Assembly (NCBI GenBank): GCA_032358255.1 | Contig: JAULBX010027163.1 | Location: forward strand, 154,891-218,890 | Length of the DNA stretch: 64,000 nucleotides | Direction: 5' to 3' | Origin: Heterotrichella gracilis | Taxonomy: Eukaryota > Sar > Xanthophyceae > Tribonematales > Xanthonemataceae | In this document: positions 12,401 through 23,400 of the stretch, in pieces | How positions within the stretch are numbered: position 1 is the first letter of the stretch | How the letters are laid out: every line of letters starts with the position of its first letter | Notes under the pieces: generated by a model | The model's input: the letters and a program-made list of their open reading frames with translations, nothing else | What the model was told of the DNA's origin: nothing | Databases searched by the model: none | Position numbers and translations under genes: made by a program

Positions 12401-14917
12401 CGCTTCCTCGGACCTGCCAGGGGTGCGTGGTACTGAAGACGACGTGGGGGAGTCGTTGCCGGAGGGCGGGGATGCGGGGCCTATTCCCGACATTGTGCGG
12501 GAGCCTCAAAGGCAGGATTCCCACGAGGCGGCGAGTACCACCGCACCCCAACCGCGGCCGGCGCCAGCCCCAATCCCCACTGCAATCCCCACTGCCACCG
12601 TCGCTGTGGAGCAGCAGGGGGGTGGCAAGAAGCAGAAGGGCAAGGGGAGGAAACCCAGTATCCCCAACAGCGACCAGGGCACAAACCTTACCGTAGGGCT
12701 TCAACCACTCGCGCCCGCCCCTCCTCCGCAGCCGCACAAACCCTTTGCACCCCCTGCACCGCCTGCCAGCCGGCCGGCCCTAAACCCTAAGCAGCCAGCC
12801 ATGCCGGCCCTAAACCCTAAAGAGCCGATCAAGAAGAAGCCCAGGCAGATCATCCCCATCCCCCCCACCACAACCCCCCATCCAGGCCCCCGCGCCAAGC
12901 AGCCGCACGCGCGCACCCCGCAGCCTGACCTCCGCCTCCCCCGTTCCCCCAAGTCCTCCCACAGCGTCACACCCCCCTTGTCCCCCCACCACCCGTCCAG
13001 GGCAAGCAGCGCCTCCTCCCCCTCCTCCACCAACGTGCACTACGCCCCCTTCGCCTCCCCAGCACCCCCCACCCCCTCCTTCGCCCCCCCCCCACCCTCC
13101 GCCCCCACCTCCGGGGTGTGGAACCAATGGACGGCCTCCACTGCCTGGTCCCAGGGCATGCCATCGGTGACCTCCCCGCACGCGGCCCCAGGGGGGGCGA
13201 AACCCTTTGCACCCCCTCCCATTTCCACCACACTCAGCACGCACCCCTTGGAGCAGCCAACCTGGCAGCCGGGGCCGATTTCATCAAATTTCCCCCCCTC
13301 CTCCTCCGCCCCCTCACCCCTCATCTCCCGCAATTACGACCCCATGCACTACAGCCCAACCCCCGTGCAGCCCAGCGGGGATGCGCAGCACAACAGCTTC
13401 TTTTCCTACACACCCACCTCCCCAGCCACCTCCCCCACCACCCACCCCGCACCAGCCACCACCCCCACGTCGTGGGCCACTGCGGTCTCGGGCAGAGGGA
13501 GTGGGGGGGGTGGAGCCTCCCACCCCCCACCGCCGCCCCAGGAGTCCCCATCGCCCGCCGGCAGCTCGGGCCTGAGACCCTTCGCCGCGCCCTTTGTCCC
13601 CACCGGCACACCCTCTGGGGTAAACGCGCAGCGCCAGCTGGCACTCGACCCCTCCCTCCCCTCCTCCTCCTCCTCGTCTTTCTTCTCCTCCGCTCCCCCC
13701 CCTGCCTCGGGCTACGGCGCGCGCGGGGATCACGACGGGGACGGCGCCTACCCTATCCCAATGCCGATGCCGGTGCCGGTTCGGGCCCCGATCCTGGATG
13801 TGCTTCCGGATAGCTTGCTGGGTGACTCGGTGGGCAGCTATGGGGGCCGGCTGCCGGACGAGCTGCAGTGCGTGATGTGCATGGATGAGTACCGGCCCCG
13901 CGTGATGTTTGCAAAGTGCGGCCACCGCGCCATGTGCAGGTGGGTGGGGTGGGTGGGGTTGGGGGTGGGGTGGTGGTAGTGTAGGTGGTGGTGGTGGTGG
14001 TGTGGGTGGTGGTTGTGGAGTAATGTATGGCTGTTGGCTGTTTGCCCTGCACAGAGTATTAGAATTGGATGGTAATGCTGTGCATGGCGTGGGGTAGCCA
14101 CTAGCGCGTGACACTGCTCACTTCATTGCACAACATTACTCACAAACCTTAAACCCAAAACATGTTACATGATGCACCAACGGACTGCACATACCCGGCC
14201 CTGGCCTTAGCCACACAGTTCCATAAAATCACCTACCCTGACCCTGCCCACACAATCATGGGCCTAGTACTTCACTTACTATCCTCGCAAATTCGCAAAT
14301 CCACAAATGTTCAAATCCATGACCCTGTCCACAGCCCATGGCACTGACACGCCTGTTTCCATTACCCTGCTGTAGGGTTTGCAGTGAGCACTACATGCTG
14401 CGCTACGCCCACGAGCCCAATGGGGCGCCCTGCCCATTCTGTCAGCGCAGGTAAGGCCTCATCACGCACCTGCCAGTGCCATGTCAGGTGAAGGGTTTAG
14501 GGTTTAGGGCATCGCACAGGCCCACTATAGAAAAGGGTTGCTGGGTGCGGTATCAGTGACCGTATCCTTGTGGCTGAATGTGATTCTCCACTTGAAGCCC
14601 AAACCCGTATGCATACTCCACAGCCAGCTGCATGTGTCCCTACACCGCACTTTGCAGCGCTACTGTGCATCTGCACCCTAACCAAAACCCTTGCACATCC
14701 CTACTCCATCAATGCAGTGCTGAAGTCTTATGCCCTTGCCCTTGCCTTTCATTCCCAACACAGTGCGCTGAACCCTAGCTAGGGTGCTGTGCCCGCATGC
14801 ACAGTGCAGTGCCATTGCCCCACTCCAGCCCTGTGGCACAACCCCCCTCTTATGTGTTTGTGTGCGCTCCCCTGCCTCAGGATTGAGAGCTGGGTGGAGC
14901 GGGAGTACGTGGTGTGA
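6496..14917 (+). CDS. Large multi-pass membrane protein with C-terminal C3HC4 RING finger (putative E3 ubiquitin ligase)
   Basis: Twelve exons join in phase to 1423 residues: 6496-7263, 7490-7643, 8028-8142, 8457-8716, 9137-9352, 10030-10199, 10416-10586, 10990-11113, 11451-11822, 12130-13939, 14376-14450 and 14881-14917 (TGA). Residues 1-55 are charged; a hydrophobic helix follows at about 57-76. A middle part has several more hydrophobic segments (for example in the exons at 9137 and 11451). Exon 12130-13939 encodes about 540 residues of Pro/Ser-rich, probably disordered sequence. At about residue 1363 a RING begins: CVMC, then CGHRAMCRVC, then CPFC. RING domains recruit ubiquitin-conjugating enzymes, so a membrane-anchored ubiquitin ligase is the likely role; substrate is unknown. 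I do not recognise the membrane region as a named family. The chosen ATG directly follows an AG (ccacag), so an upstream exon is possible. Confidence 0.8.
7279..7367. repeat. Telomere-like CCCTAAA tracts in RING-gene intron 1
   Basis: Two tracts, 7279-7310 and 7347-7367, each with two to three CCCTAAA units, flank a partial copy of the exon end (a short gatgaccccagaggg-like stretch near 7316-7331 repeats exon sequence near 7222-7237). The tracts begin within 20 bases of the splice donor at 7264. Confidence 0.85.
7649..7829. repeat. Degenerate TTTAGGG-type tracts in RING-gene intron 2
   Basis: Scattered TTTAGGG and TTTGGG/TTTAGGTG variants on the plus strand begin just after the donor at 7644. 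The unit has the opposite orientation to the tracts in intron 1. Confidence 0.75.
8204..8233. repeat. Interstitial telomere-like tract (TTTAGGG)4
   Basis: Four perfect TTTAGGG units in the intron between RING-gene exons 8028-8142 and 8457-8716. It is the longest perfect telomere-like run noted in the window. Confidence 0.95.
8931..9029 (+). pseudogene. Truncated copy of RING-gene exon 9137-9352
   Basis: Sequence from the acceptor (cccgcag, ending 8938) through 9029 repeats the first about 91 bases of the exon at 9137 with roughly nine substitutions. It then breaks off into an A-rich run and an in-frame stop (CTTCTTAAAAA... region 9030-9042). Similarity also reaches some 40 bases into the preceding intron. 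The downstream copy is full length and its phase fits the neighbouring exons, so this upstream copy is treated as a dead exon fragment. Confidence 0.8.
10311..10352 (+). pseudogene. Truncated copy of the 5' end of RING-gene exon 10416-10586
   Basis: The acceptor plus about 40 bases (gattggattgctgaggaga onward) repeat the start of the exon at 10416 with a few substitutions, then diverge. It could act as a decoy acceptor, because both copies keep a usable tgcag. Confidence 0.8.
10666..10706 (+). pseudogene. Truncated copy of the 3' end of RING-gene exon 10416-10586
   Basis: About 40 bases (gtgcaggagcaggaggc onward) repeat the last bases of the exon ending at 10586 and a little of the following intron. 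The donor GT of the true exon (gacgag|gtgcgg) is changed to ct in the copy (gatgagctgcgg). Confidence 0.8.
12778..12821 (+). repeat. Telomere-like units inside a coding exon
   Basis: Two ccctaaaccctaa stretches (12778-12790 and 12808-12821) lie in the long Pro-rich exon of the RING gene. In frame they read ALNPK twice, so a telomere-type tract or its remnant is translated. Confidence 0.85.
13940..14010. repeat. GGTGGGT/GGTGGT microsatellite at a splice donor
   Basis: A run of GGTGGGG/GGTGGT repeats starts at the donor of RING-gene exon 12130-13939 and fills the first 70 bases of the intron. It is strongly G-rich on the transcribed-sense strand. Confidence 0.85.
14493..14509. repeat. Short TTTAGGG tract in the last RING-gene intron
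   Basis: GGGTTTAGGGTTTAGGG, two and a half units, in the intron before the final exon at 14881. Confidence 0.85.
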
Positions 14918-16468
14918 GCTGGGTCCCTGGCGCTCCCTTGCTGACCGTGCACCGTGGATGATGCTCTGGGACTGACACTCTATCTGCCTGTGCTATGCGG
15001 AGGGTGCCGGAATTTGTGCACATGATTTTGGTGTGGTCAGATGGTCCAGTGCTGGTGGGGCAGGTGGTGTGCAGCGTGGTGCGGGAACCGCGTGTGGAGT
15101 TGCGGGTGGCAGGTGTTGGAAGGGAGCCTGTGGATCGGGGATCGTGGAATTGCCTGGTGGGATGTGTGCGGCAAGGAGTGGCTGCGTTTTGCTGAAGAAA
15201 CGTTGTAGGTCACTGGAGAGAGTGGGGATTGGTGGTGAAGTGCAGGGGATAGCTATTGCTGACAGTGTGCACTGTTTTTTGCACTCCATTGTGCGTGGTC
15301 TTGACGGCTGTGGCGCACAGGGGGCCATGCCGTGGATGATGATATGGGGGAGTGGGCTCGGGTGGATCGACAGCATGCAAGTTGCATTATATGGGGATGC
15401 CAGAGGGGGGTGTATAATTACCATTATGATAGGTACAGGTTTAGCTTAGCTCTGTGGACAGAGAATTTGGTAGGATATATTGCCATAGATTGCCCTTGGA
15501 ATTAAACAATGTCATTCAGCCTGCCACACTGTGGCGCCATGCCCTCAAGCCTTGAAATAACTCCAATTATGTTTTCAACTCTCTTGCCCACTGTGGTAGT
15601 TGGTACTGCTTGAAAATGCAAACCTGGAACTCAATAGTGCCTCCATGCAGAGACTGCAAGGAGTAGGGTCACAAGTTTTTTCAAATGCCTGCTTCGCCAT
15701 ATATGCAGGTCATGAGCCGGGCCTGCTGGGCCCCAGCAGCACACATTCTTGACAACTGATTCAGGTTTTAACTCGTTGCGAACGAGTTGGTTTCATAAAA
15801 TATATGGACTCCATCGGGAATGTCACATTGAATGGACGCCAAGTGTCGAATTGTGCACACGCCACAGTCTGCCTGATCCTGGGACTCCGAGGAACTGAGC
15901 ACTGAATGGTCCAGGAGCAAACAGTGTATTGCTGGTTACTCGTAAACTTCAAGTACTCGTGAATTAAACTCAATATAATCCATTACAACAGTGGCATTGG
16001 CGCTTTCCCTTTCTATCATTTCTTGCTTTCAACAGCTCCTTGGCACACCCCAAAGACCAGGCTACAGCATGCTGCGCTATGATGCCGTATTGCTACGATC
16101 ATCGATGATTTTCAGTCCAATGCACATGACATTGTGTGGGGCACGCACGTCTGGCATGGCAATCTTTCAAAACTGACAACAATTGCGTGTGTTATTTTTT
16201 TATGATGAGCTTAGTGAAGAGCAATGTGGAACAAACAAGTGAAAGACAACAGGCGCCCCAAGGGTGCACCACTAGAAGCGGGAATCACCGCGGCATGCGT
16301 TGCACAATAGGAATGATAATATGTCACAATTCGTCGTATAGAAAACAACCAAGGTCACAAAAAATCAACTTCAGAAAAATACAGGTATTTTTCTCAATCT
16401 CAACAGGCTGCGAGGAAAAGAGGAAGAACGGCCACGGAGAACAGGTAAGGTGGAGAAAAAAGCAAAAT
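14918..16468. other. Convergent intergenic region, no gene seen
   Basis: This lies between the RING-gene stop (+) and the stop of the secreted cysteine-rich gene (-). Frames open near 14995-15450 have no recognisable product and no consistent splicing. The part from 15480 to 16450 is AT-richer. It should hold both 3' untranslated regions. Confidence 0.5.
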
Positions 16469-19400
16469 TTAGCACTTGAGCTTGCCCCAGGGACAGGTGA
16501 CGGTGGCGCCACAAGTGGTGAGCGCCTTGCGACGCTGGACGGCATCACTCCTGGGGTTGCTTCCCGCCACATCCGCGCCCCAAGCGCTGGTGTCCATGGC
16601 GTTGCCAGCTGGCGATTCCAAGGCAACGCCACCGTGAGCGCCTTCACCTGATTGGCTGCTGCTGCTGGTGGTGGTGTCATCCTCTGAATCAGATTTGGCC
16701 TCCTCAGTGGGTAGTGTGACACCTGGCGGCTGAGTTAGGGCATCTGGGATATCACTCTGCAGCTTCCGGCCGGTGAATACGGGGAAGAAGAAGCGGGCAA
16801 GTGGCGGCGGTGGCGGGCTGGGTGGCTTGGGGCTGGGTGGTGGGCTGGGTGGGAGGGGCGCGGGTGGCGGGGAGAGAGCTGCAAAGAGCATGAAGGGGGT
16901 GGGTTTAGGTGGGTGGTGGGCGCTGTGACGCTGTGCAGCCTGTGCATGGTTGCAAGTCGCAGACAGCCCGCCCCTGCATGTAGCCACTGTTTAAGGTTTA
17001 CGGCTTAGCGTTTCAGGGTTTAGGGTTTGCACAACAGCCACCGTGGTGGCATCACTCCAAGCTGTTGTGTGGCTGTTGTGTGATTTGCATGTACTACTGG
17101 GTTGGGCAAAATTGCAACTGGTAGGTTTCTCTGACATCTGCCATGGCAAATACTAAAAATGGCATTTCCTTGCCCTACCATGGATTGCAATAAACAAACA
17201 GAAACCCTACACTGTGGTGCAATCGCCAGGCAAACCCAATCTGTGGTGGATCCCTCCCCTCTCACCTGACGTGGCATCCCCCTTGACAGAATACATGATG
17301 ATGGTGGGGTTGGCGTCTGTGAGGTTGAAAATGTACCCCACATCACCATTGGGCAAGGCACTCCAGCCACTCGTGTACTCGTTGAGCACGATACTGAAGG
17401 GGGCCGCGGTCGAAGAGGGGTAAACCCTAAGGAGGGTGTACTTCACTGCCTCCTTGCACCCGTTGGGGAGGTTGCCTGCACAGCTGAACCGGAAGAAAAT
17501 CTTCTTGCCAGCAAAATCGGTGTTCACCTGCGATGTATTGGTGAAAGTGTAAGGCCAAAGACGCAGACCACCCGATTTGATTTCCCTTGAACGCAAGCGC
17601 TGCTAGATACAGCAGGGGGAATGATAAGGGGTTATCCTGTTGAAAGCATGATCATAGTCTTCACAGGCACGCATATAATCATGCAGGACAGGCGGTTTGG
17701 GTTTGCACGCTCTTGCCAAAACCCTCATGTAGGGTTTTCTACTCACCGCGGAGTCTGGCTGCTGGCGCAGCACAGAAGGGACCACTTCCGCCCAGTAGGG
17801 TGGCAGGCGATACCCTACGGAAGTTTTTGCAACAGGCAAGCAATTCTGCTGCAGCTGGGTGTTGGAGGCGGTGAGCGGGTCAAAGCTGGCTGGGCACAGG
17901 GTGAGCGCTGTCACTACATAGGGATCTGCAACCACATAGGGTAATTTGAGCGGATTGGCAGCACATTCAGGTTATGGTCAGGTTCTGGAAATTGACATGT
18001 TGGTTGACATGGGCGCTTTGCATTGGTGCACTTTGCGTTGTTGGACTGGCACTTTGCTTTGCAACAACAATCGTTTTTGGAAGCCCCAGGCACAACTCCC
18101 AGCAAACTTCGAATTGCTGCACACAGGCACGTACCATCCTTGGGGTAGGGGAAGTAAATCACTTCCAAAAAGTTGTACCCCGCGGTGGCCAGCGGGAACT
18201 GGCTCATGCTGTAGTCGCTGAACCTGCAGGGGCTGCTGAGGCTGCAGGTATCCAGCGAGGGCAGCAACTGTGTGGGGTACATGGGGATAGGCTGCGCGTC
18301 TGTGTTGCGGAAGGCCAGGGCAAGGTTGCTGAGCACCGAGGAGCATGTTGCTGCAGAGGCGGAGCATGAGCAGCCGATGCTGAAGTCGGCCAGGTTGGTG
18401 TATTTGGACTGCGGTGCAAGAGAGGAAGGGAGTTGGTGGGGCAGGGAGGGGATGGAGGAATTGGGCCCGCGCAGGGGAGGAGCCACAAGTGTTTATGGTT
18501 AACTTTGCTAGGAATATTGCTTTGTGTGACAAGGCGAGAGAGTACAGTCAGAGCCTTGTCCTTGTTCCAGGCGCGAAGCATGCCCAGCGCTGAGACACTA
18601 CCAGTCACACACCCTGCCACATGGGCAGCATGGCTCTGGCCATTTAATATATTGAGCCCCGCCCCCGTCTCTCCCCACACACACCTGGCGCGGCAGCCTT
18701 ACGGTCCAATATGCACTGCTGGTGTTGCTGTTGAAGGCCACGCTGAAGGCATCAAGCAGCCCCGCCTCACTGAACAGGTTGACCTGGCACTTGACGTCCA
18801 CGTTGACACAGGTGTCCCAATAGGACCCGCTGGGGGGGCCATTCGATGCTGAGCCCTGCTTGCACACCCCGCCGAGGTCCCTGACCCCACACCAGGGCGT
18901 TTCCTGGCGCTGGGGGTCCAAGGGGGTCCCCAGGCACCCGCCTGCTGCGGTGAACACCGGCGTGATGGCGCGGGTGCCTTCCCCGGGGTTGTATTTGAAT
19001 GGGGACTTGCAGGTGCACAGCTTTCCTGTGGACGGCGCCCGCGTGTCCATGCAGTAATCCAGGCTCTGCGTTGTGCTGCTGACTGTGTTGGTCAGCTGGG
19101 GCAGGGCCTGGCAGGTGGAAGTGTCCACCACGCACTGTGGATACCCTTCGTTAGGGTATGCGAAGAAGCACTGCGAGGCGGGGCTGGCGCCCAGCAGCAG
19201 CTGCCCCCGGTAGAACCTGTTGTAGCTGTAGGTGAAGGTGCTGTTGGCGCACTTGCAGCCCAGCGGGGTGATGGAAGCTGTGGGGGCGAAGGCTGTGGTC
19301 CCTGGGAAACAAGGGAAGGAGCAGAGTTGAAGTACATGGGGAGTACAGCAGCAGCTCCAAAGGTTGAGGAGCAAGTTGCAAGTGCTTTTAATGGTAAAGC

Positions 19401-19622
19401 CAGGATTGAGCCAAGTAGCCTTCCGAGATTAGTCAGAGTTTGGCAAGCTGCAGACTGCCAGAGCGAGAGGTGGGCGATGCCACGTTGCATCTATGATTGC
19501 ACATGCCAACACGTGCAGAGCGGCCAGGCTGCAGTACCTGCTGTGAAGCAGAAGAGGATGAGCAGCCAGGCCCCAAGACCCTGACAACATCTCGTTTGCA
19601 GGCTTCGTTCTTGGCGCATCAT
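16469..19622 (-). CDS. Secreted cysteine-rich protein with Pro-rich spacer (unnamed algal family, paralogue 1)
   Basis: Six exons join in phase: 19538-19622, 18685-19301, 18135-18408, 17747-17925, 17266-17599 and 16469-16878, about 632 residues. The ATG pair at 19622/19619 follows an in-frame TGA and opens a signal peptide with a WLLILFCFTAG hydrophobic core, so the protein should be secreted. Exon 2 has paired Cys motifs (CKC, CTC), GGCLG and TPWC; later exons have CSC and a LTLCP block. A (S)PPPSPKPPSPPPPP spacer typical of green-algal hydroxyproline-rich wall proteins precedes GRKLQ, an acidic Ser-rich stretch and a final CPWGKLKC. The donor of exon 2 could instead be the stronger GTAAGG after 18703, which also keeps phase and drops six residues. 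The gene at 20465 encodes a homologue. No named family was recognised; an extracellular-matrix role is inferred. Confidence 0.75.
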
Positions 19623-20464
19623 CTTATCTGGTACAGCAGTCCCCGGACTGGATTGTTGCCCTCAGAGCTGCACCTTCCTGGGTCCTGGGCGACTCAACGA
19701 CACCCGCACGGCTGTTGCGATTCAATAACACAGACTGCTGCGAGTCAAGGGCACTAGGGAAACCTTCGAGCGCGCCACAGGTACAGGGTGTTTTGGTTCG
19801 TAGCCTTCAAGTGCCCGCCGAGCTTGGCGGGGATGGCGCCATGGGTGGATGCGAGGGTTGATGGTGAGGGTACTTGCTACACACAAAGGATGAGGGCGGT
19901 TTTGCTGGACGTTTAGTTTCAGGATGCCTAGCAGATTAAGGGAGTTGCAACGTTTACCGACAAAACGTTTTTCCGAAAGTTTCCCGCAACGCCGACTCTG
20001 CAAATCATAAGCCAACTGGCATTTGCATTTGCGCCCCCTCCATTTACCCCTATCTGTCAAAATGTCAATATAGCCATGGTTCGAGGGTCCACCTCTGGTT
20101 TCACCCTCGACATTCGCTGCTAAACTTTCTAACCCCACAAACAAATATTGTCGTTTCTGGGGTCCAAGACAACTGGCATCTCTGTTCCTCGACAACTGGC
20201 AGGATACCTTCATCTTATAAGGAAGCACAGTTTTTGAGCTCGACAAAGTTCGGAACGGTGTTCGTGTTCCCGCTGTTCGCACTTGCATCGCTATCGCTTG
20301 ACGCATCCCTAGCACCCCTCTCTACCCACGCATCGCACTGCACGCAAGCGTATACACAGCAGCTACAGCTTTTGACCACCGTGATAACACGAAGCTTCCC
20401 GCAATACATGCATGCCATCTAAACAAGCCTCTTTGCAGCCAATACCCAGTTTGTAGCCCAAATT
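19623..20464. promoter_or_regulatory. Shared upstream region of the divergent secreted-protein pair
   Basis: 842 bases separate the two start codons of the head-to-head paralogues. No gene is seen here; minus-strand frames around 19722-20315 show no signature. The region must hold both 5' untranslated regions and both promoters, possibly a bidirectional one. No specific element was identified. Confidence 0.45.
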
Positions 20465-23400
20465 ATGGCGGCACGACACGTTCAGGGTTCACACCAACCA
20501 TTCTACTGGTCGACAGTCATCGCCATTGTGGGCTGGGTTGTGTTTGAACAAGGTGCGAGTCAGAATGCGGGTCTGCATGGCATGCCACGCGTAAGCCTTG
20601 GCCGCCACTTGGGCGACCCAACGGCAACGACCAGGGCCTGGATGTCTCACTGTGCACTTAATCTTCCTCGCATCCTGTTGTCATGTGGGTTTCCGAGCTA
20701 CAGCCAGCCTGCGCAAGGCGCTGTCCACCATTGCTGCAATCATCACCCGGTCCTTACAAAGTGTCCCTGCGTTGTTGCAGCTCGACCAGCAACAGGGGAT
20801 TTCAACCTAGCAGTGGACCGTACGGCTCGTGACTGTAGCTGCCTGAATGGTAACTGGACGTACCACGGTAGCTTAGAAGGCCAGTCGCTGGCATCGCCTG
20901 TGGCTGGGCCAGCCTGCACCTTTCCATACCCGTCAACAACTTACCCAGTTTGCAAAGTGGACCCGGCAAGCTGTGCGGTGACGCCATCTAGCTCCAACAA
21001 CAACGAGGTGTACGACGCCTGCATAGGTAAGGCGATGGAACTACTTCCTTGCACCCATGTCAGGCCCAGGCTGTATACCAATGCCAACATGTATACCAAT
21101 GCCAACACCCACATGCAAACATTCTGCAGGCACCACCGCCAAGCCAGGCAGCGCTGCGGGTTGCATCTGCAAGAGGGTTTACAACTATGGGGCGCCTACA
21201 AAAAATCTGACATTCACATCATCTGGTGGATGCCTTGGGTACCCAGCGGATGCCACCAAACCAGCAACCCCTTGGTGTGAGAAGCAAGCCAGCCCTACCT
21301 GCGGTGCAAGCCAATACATGCCTTGCGCAGGTGAGCTCTCGAGAAAGGCAGGCTGCCCTCTTAGATAAATACTTTCCTGAGCGCTTCAACGCCACCTGCT
21401 GTCACAAGCACAGCACGCCCTAGTGTATGTATGTACTCCCCTGCTGCAAAACTAAGCCCCTGCCACCCCCTCTCTGCAGCCAACTTCGTATGCCAAGTGG
21501 ACTTGTATAGCGCCACAGCCAAGCTCACAACATGGAGCTTTGGGTTTTCTACTGCAGACAACGCAGCCTTCTTCAAAGCTGACTGGAGCAAAAACGTGAG
21601 TTTTCCTTGAATAGGGTTTTGTGCTGTCCTCCTGCAGCTGCTATAATTTTATTTTTATTTTTACCGTGTCCACATTTGCAGCTGCTATCACCAACTCCAG
21701 CCAACCAAAGCCCAAACAGGCTCTTATTACATGATTTATTTTGCAGGCTGATTTCAGCGGCAAGCTGGCGACGTTCAACATCTCCTGCAGCTGTACAGGC
21801 AGCGCCACCAACTGCGCTGCAGCGGCGACTGCGACAACCATCAGCTTTCTGGACCCTGGCAGCGAGCAGCAGCAGCAGTGGTTGCCGCTGTACGCCACCG
21901 ACTACTTCGACCTGAACTCCTGCTTAGGCACCACCTGCAACTTTGACAACCTGGCGCCTGTAATTTGGTACCTGGGGTACGGCTCCTTCACAAGCATGGA
22001 GGTCACCATGATGAAGGGGTCCCTGCAAGGTGGGTACTATATTATTGAAATCTGGGAAATTGTTGCGGATATGACAGACACAAGGCATGCGCATCAGCGC
22101 GCACAGCATGGTCAAAGCACACGGGACGGCAGGCAATGCCGCATCGCAATGGGCATGTGGGCACGCGTAGAGGCTGGTAATTGCACATCTGAATATGCAC
22201 GCACCATGTGGCTGCATTTGTGCGCCATGAGACCTACCCAGTCATGTTTGTATGGCATGCCACATTTATCGCCGATATTACGTACTTCCCTTGCATGCAT
22301 TCCAGCAATGCAGCAAAGATTTGCAGCGAGTTTCTCAGCACATACGTGCGGCACCAAGCATGTCAGTCTTGGCACTACCTATACCATTTCGTGCACAAAT
22401 TGAGGCCTGCTGGTTGCTCATGCACATTACCTCGGATAATAAAATCCTTCAAATAAGCAAACCCTATATTACAGTTCCTTGTGTGCTCCTTCAGCCCCCT
22501 TCATCATGACCTCAGCGGTGCTGTGCCCAAGCGGCGTGGATGCTGCCACCGCCAGTGACGACCAGCTCCTGGCCTCATGCACGCCCGCGCTCAAGAGCTT
22601 CTGGTCCTACAACCTCACCGCCTACAACACCTTCCTCAATGTGCCCGCCATCATCAGTCGGCTGGACACCCCGGTAAGCGGCTCTGCACTATTGTCAACG
22701 CAAGAAACATGGATGATGGCCAACTGCGACATGGAATGTCCATGGTTGTAACATAGGAGCACAACATGCAGTGCCATTCACGTTGCATGGGTAGCCTAAA
22801 CCCTAAACCCTACACCCTACACTCAGACTGGCTATTGGCAATGTGTGTCTTACTACTGTGGTCAATGCAGGCATACACGGGCAGCGCTTCAGCGTCCGAC
22901 CCATGGCCCGTGCGGTCGCTGCGATTGAGCTTCTTCTGCACCAATGGCGCAGCATCGTGCCAGCAGGCGGTGGAGTCGAGCACCCTGCAGCTGTACTATG
23001 CAGGGGAGACCCAGGTGGTGGCATTCAGTTCCTACAAGCAGCAGCTCTCATGCTCCAACTCAACCCTGTGTACCTTCACATGGGCAACCTCAGCCACTCC
23101 CACCTCCATCAGATACAAAGTGCTTGGGCAGTTCAACAATGGTAGGTTGCCTGTCCTGCAATCTGGCATGTGCCAATGTGATCAGGAGTGCAATTGCAAC
23201 AGCCCCTGGGTGTTCATCATGCTGCTTGTCAGCAGGGGTATACTAATATACTAACAATTAGTATAGTTAAATACCCCTGATGTCAGCAGCTACTGCCTGT
23301 ACTTTTCAAATATTTTCGTCGGGCTAACACGGATGTTCTGCTTGCAGCTTTTGAACCTGCGGTACAAGGCAGAAAGCTACAGTCGTCAGCAACAACGCCA

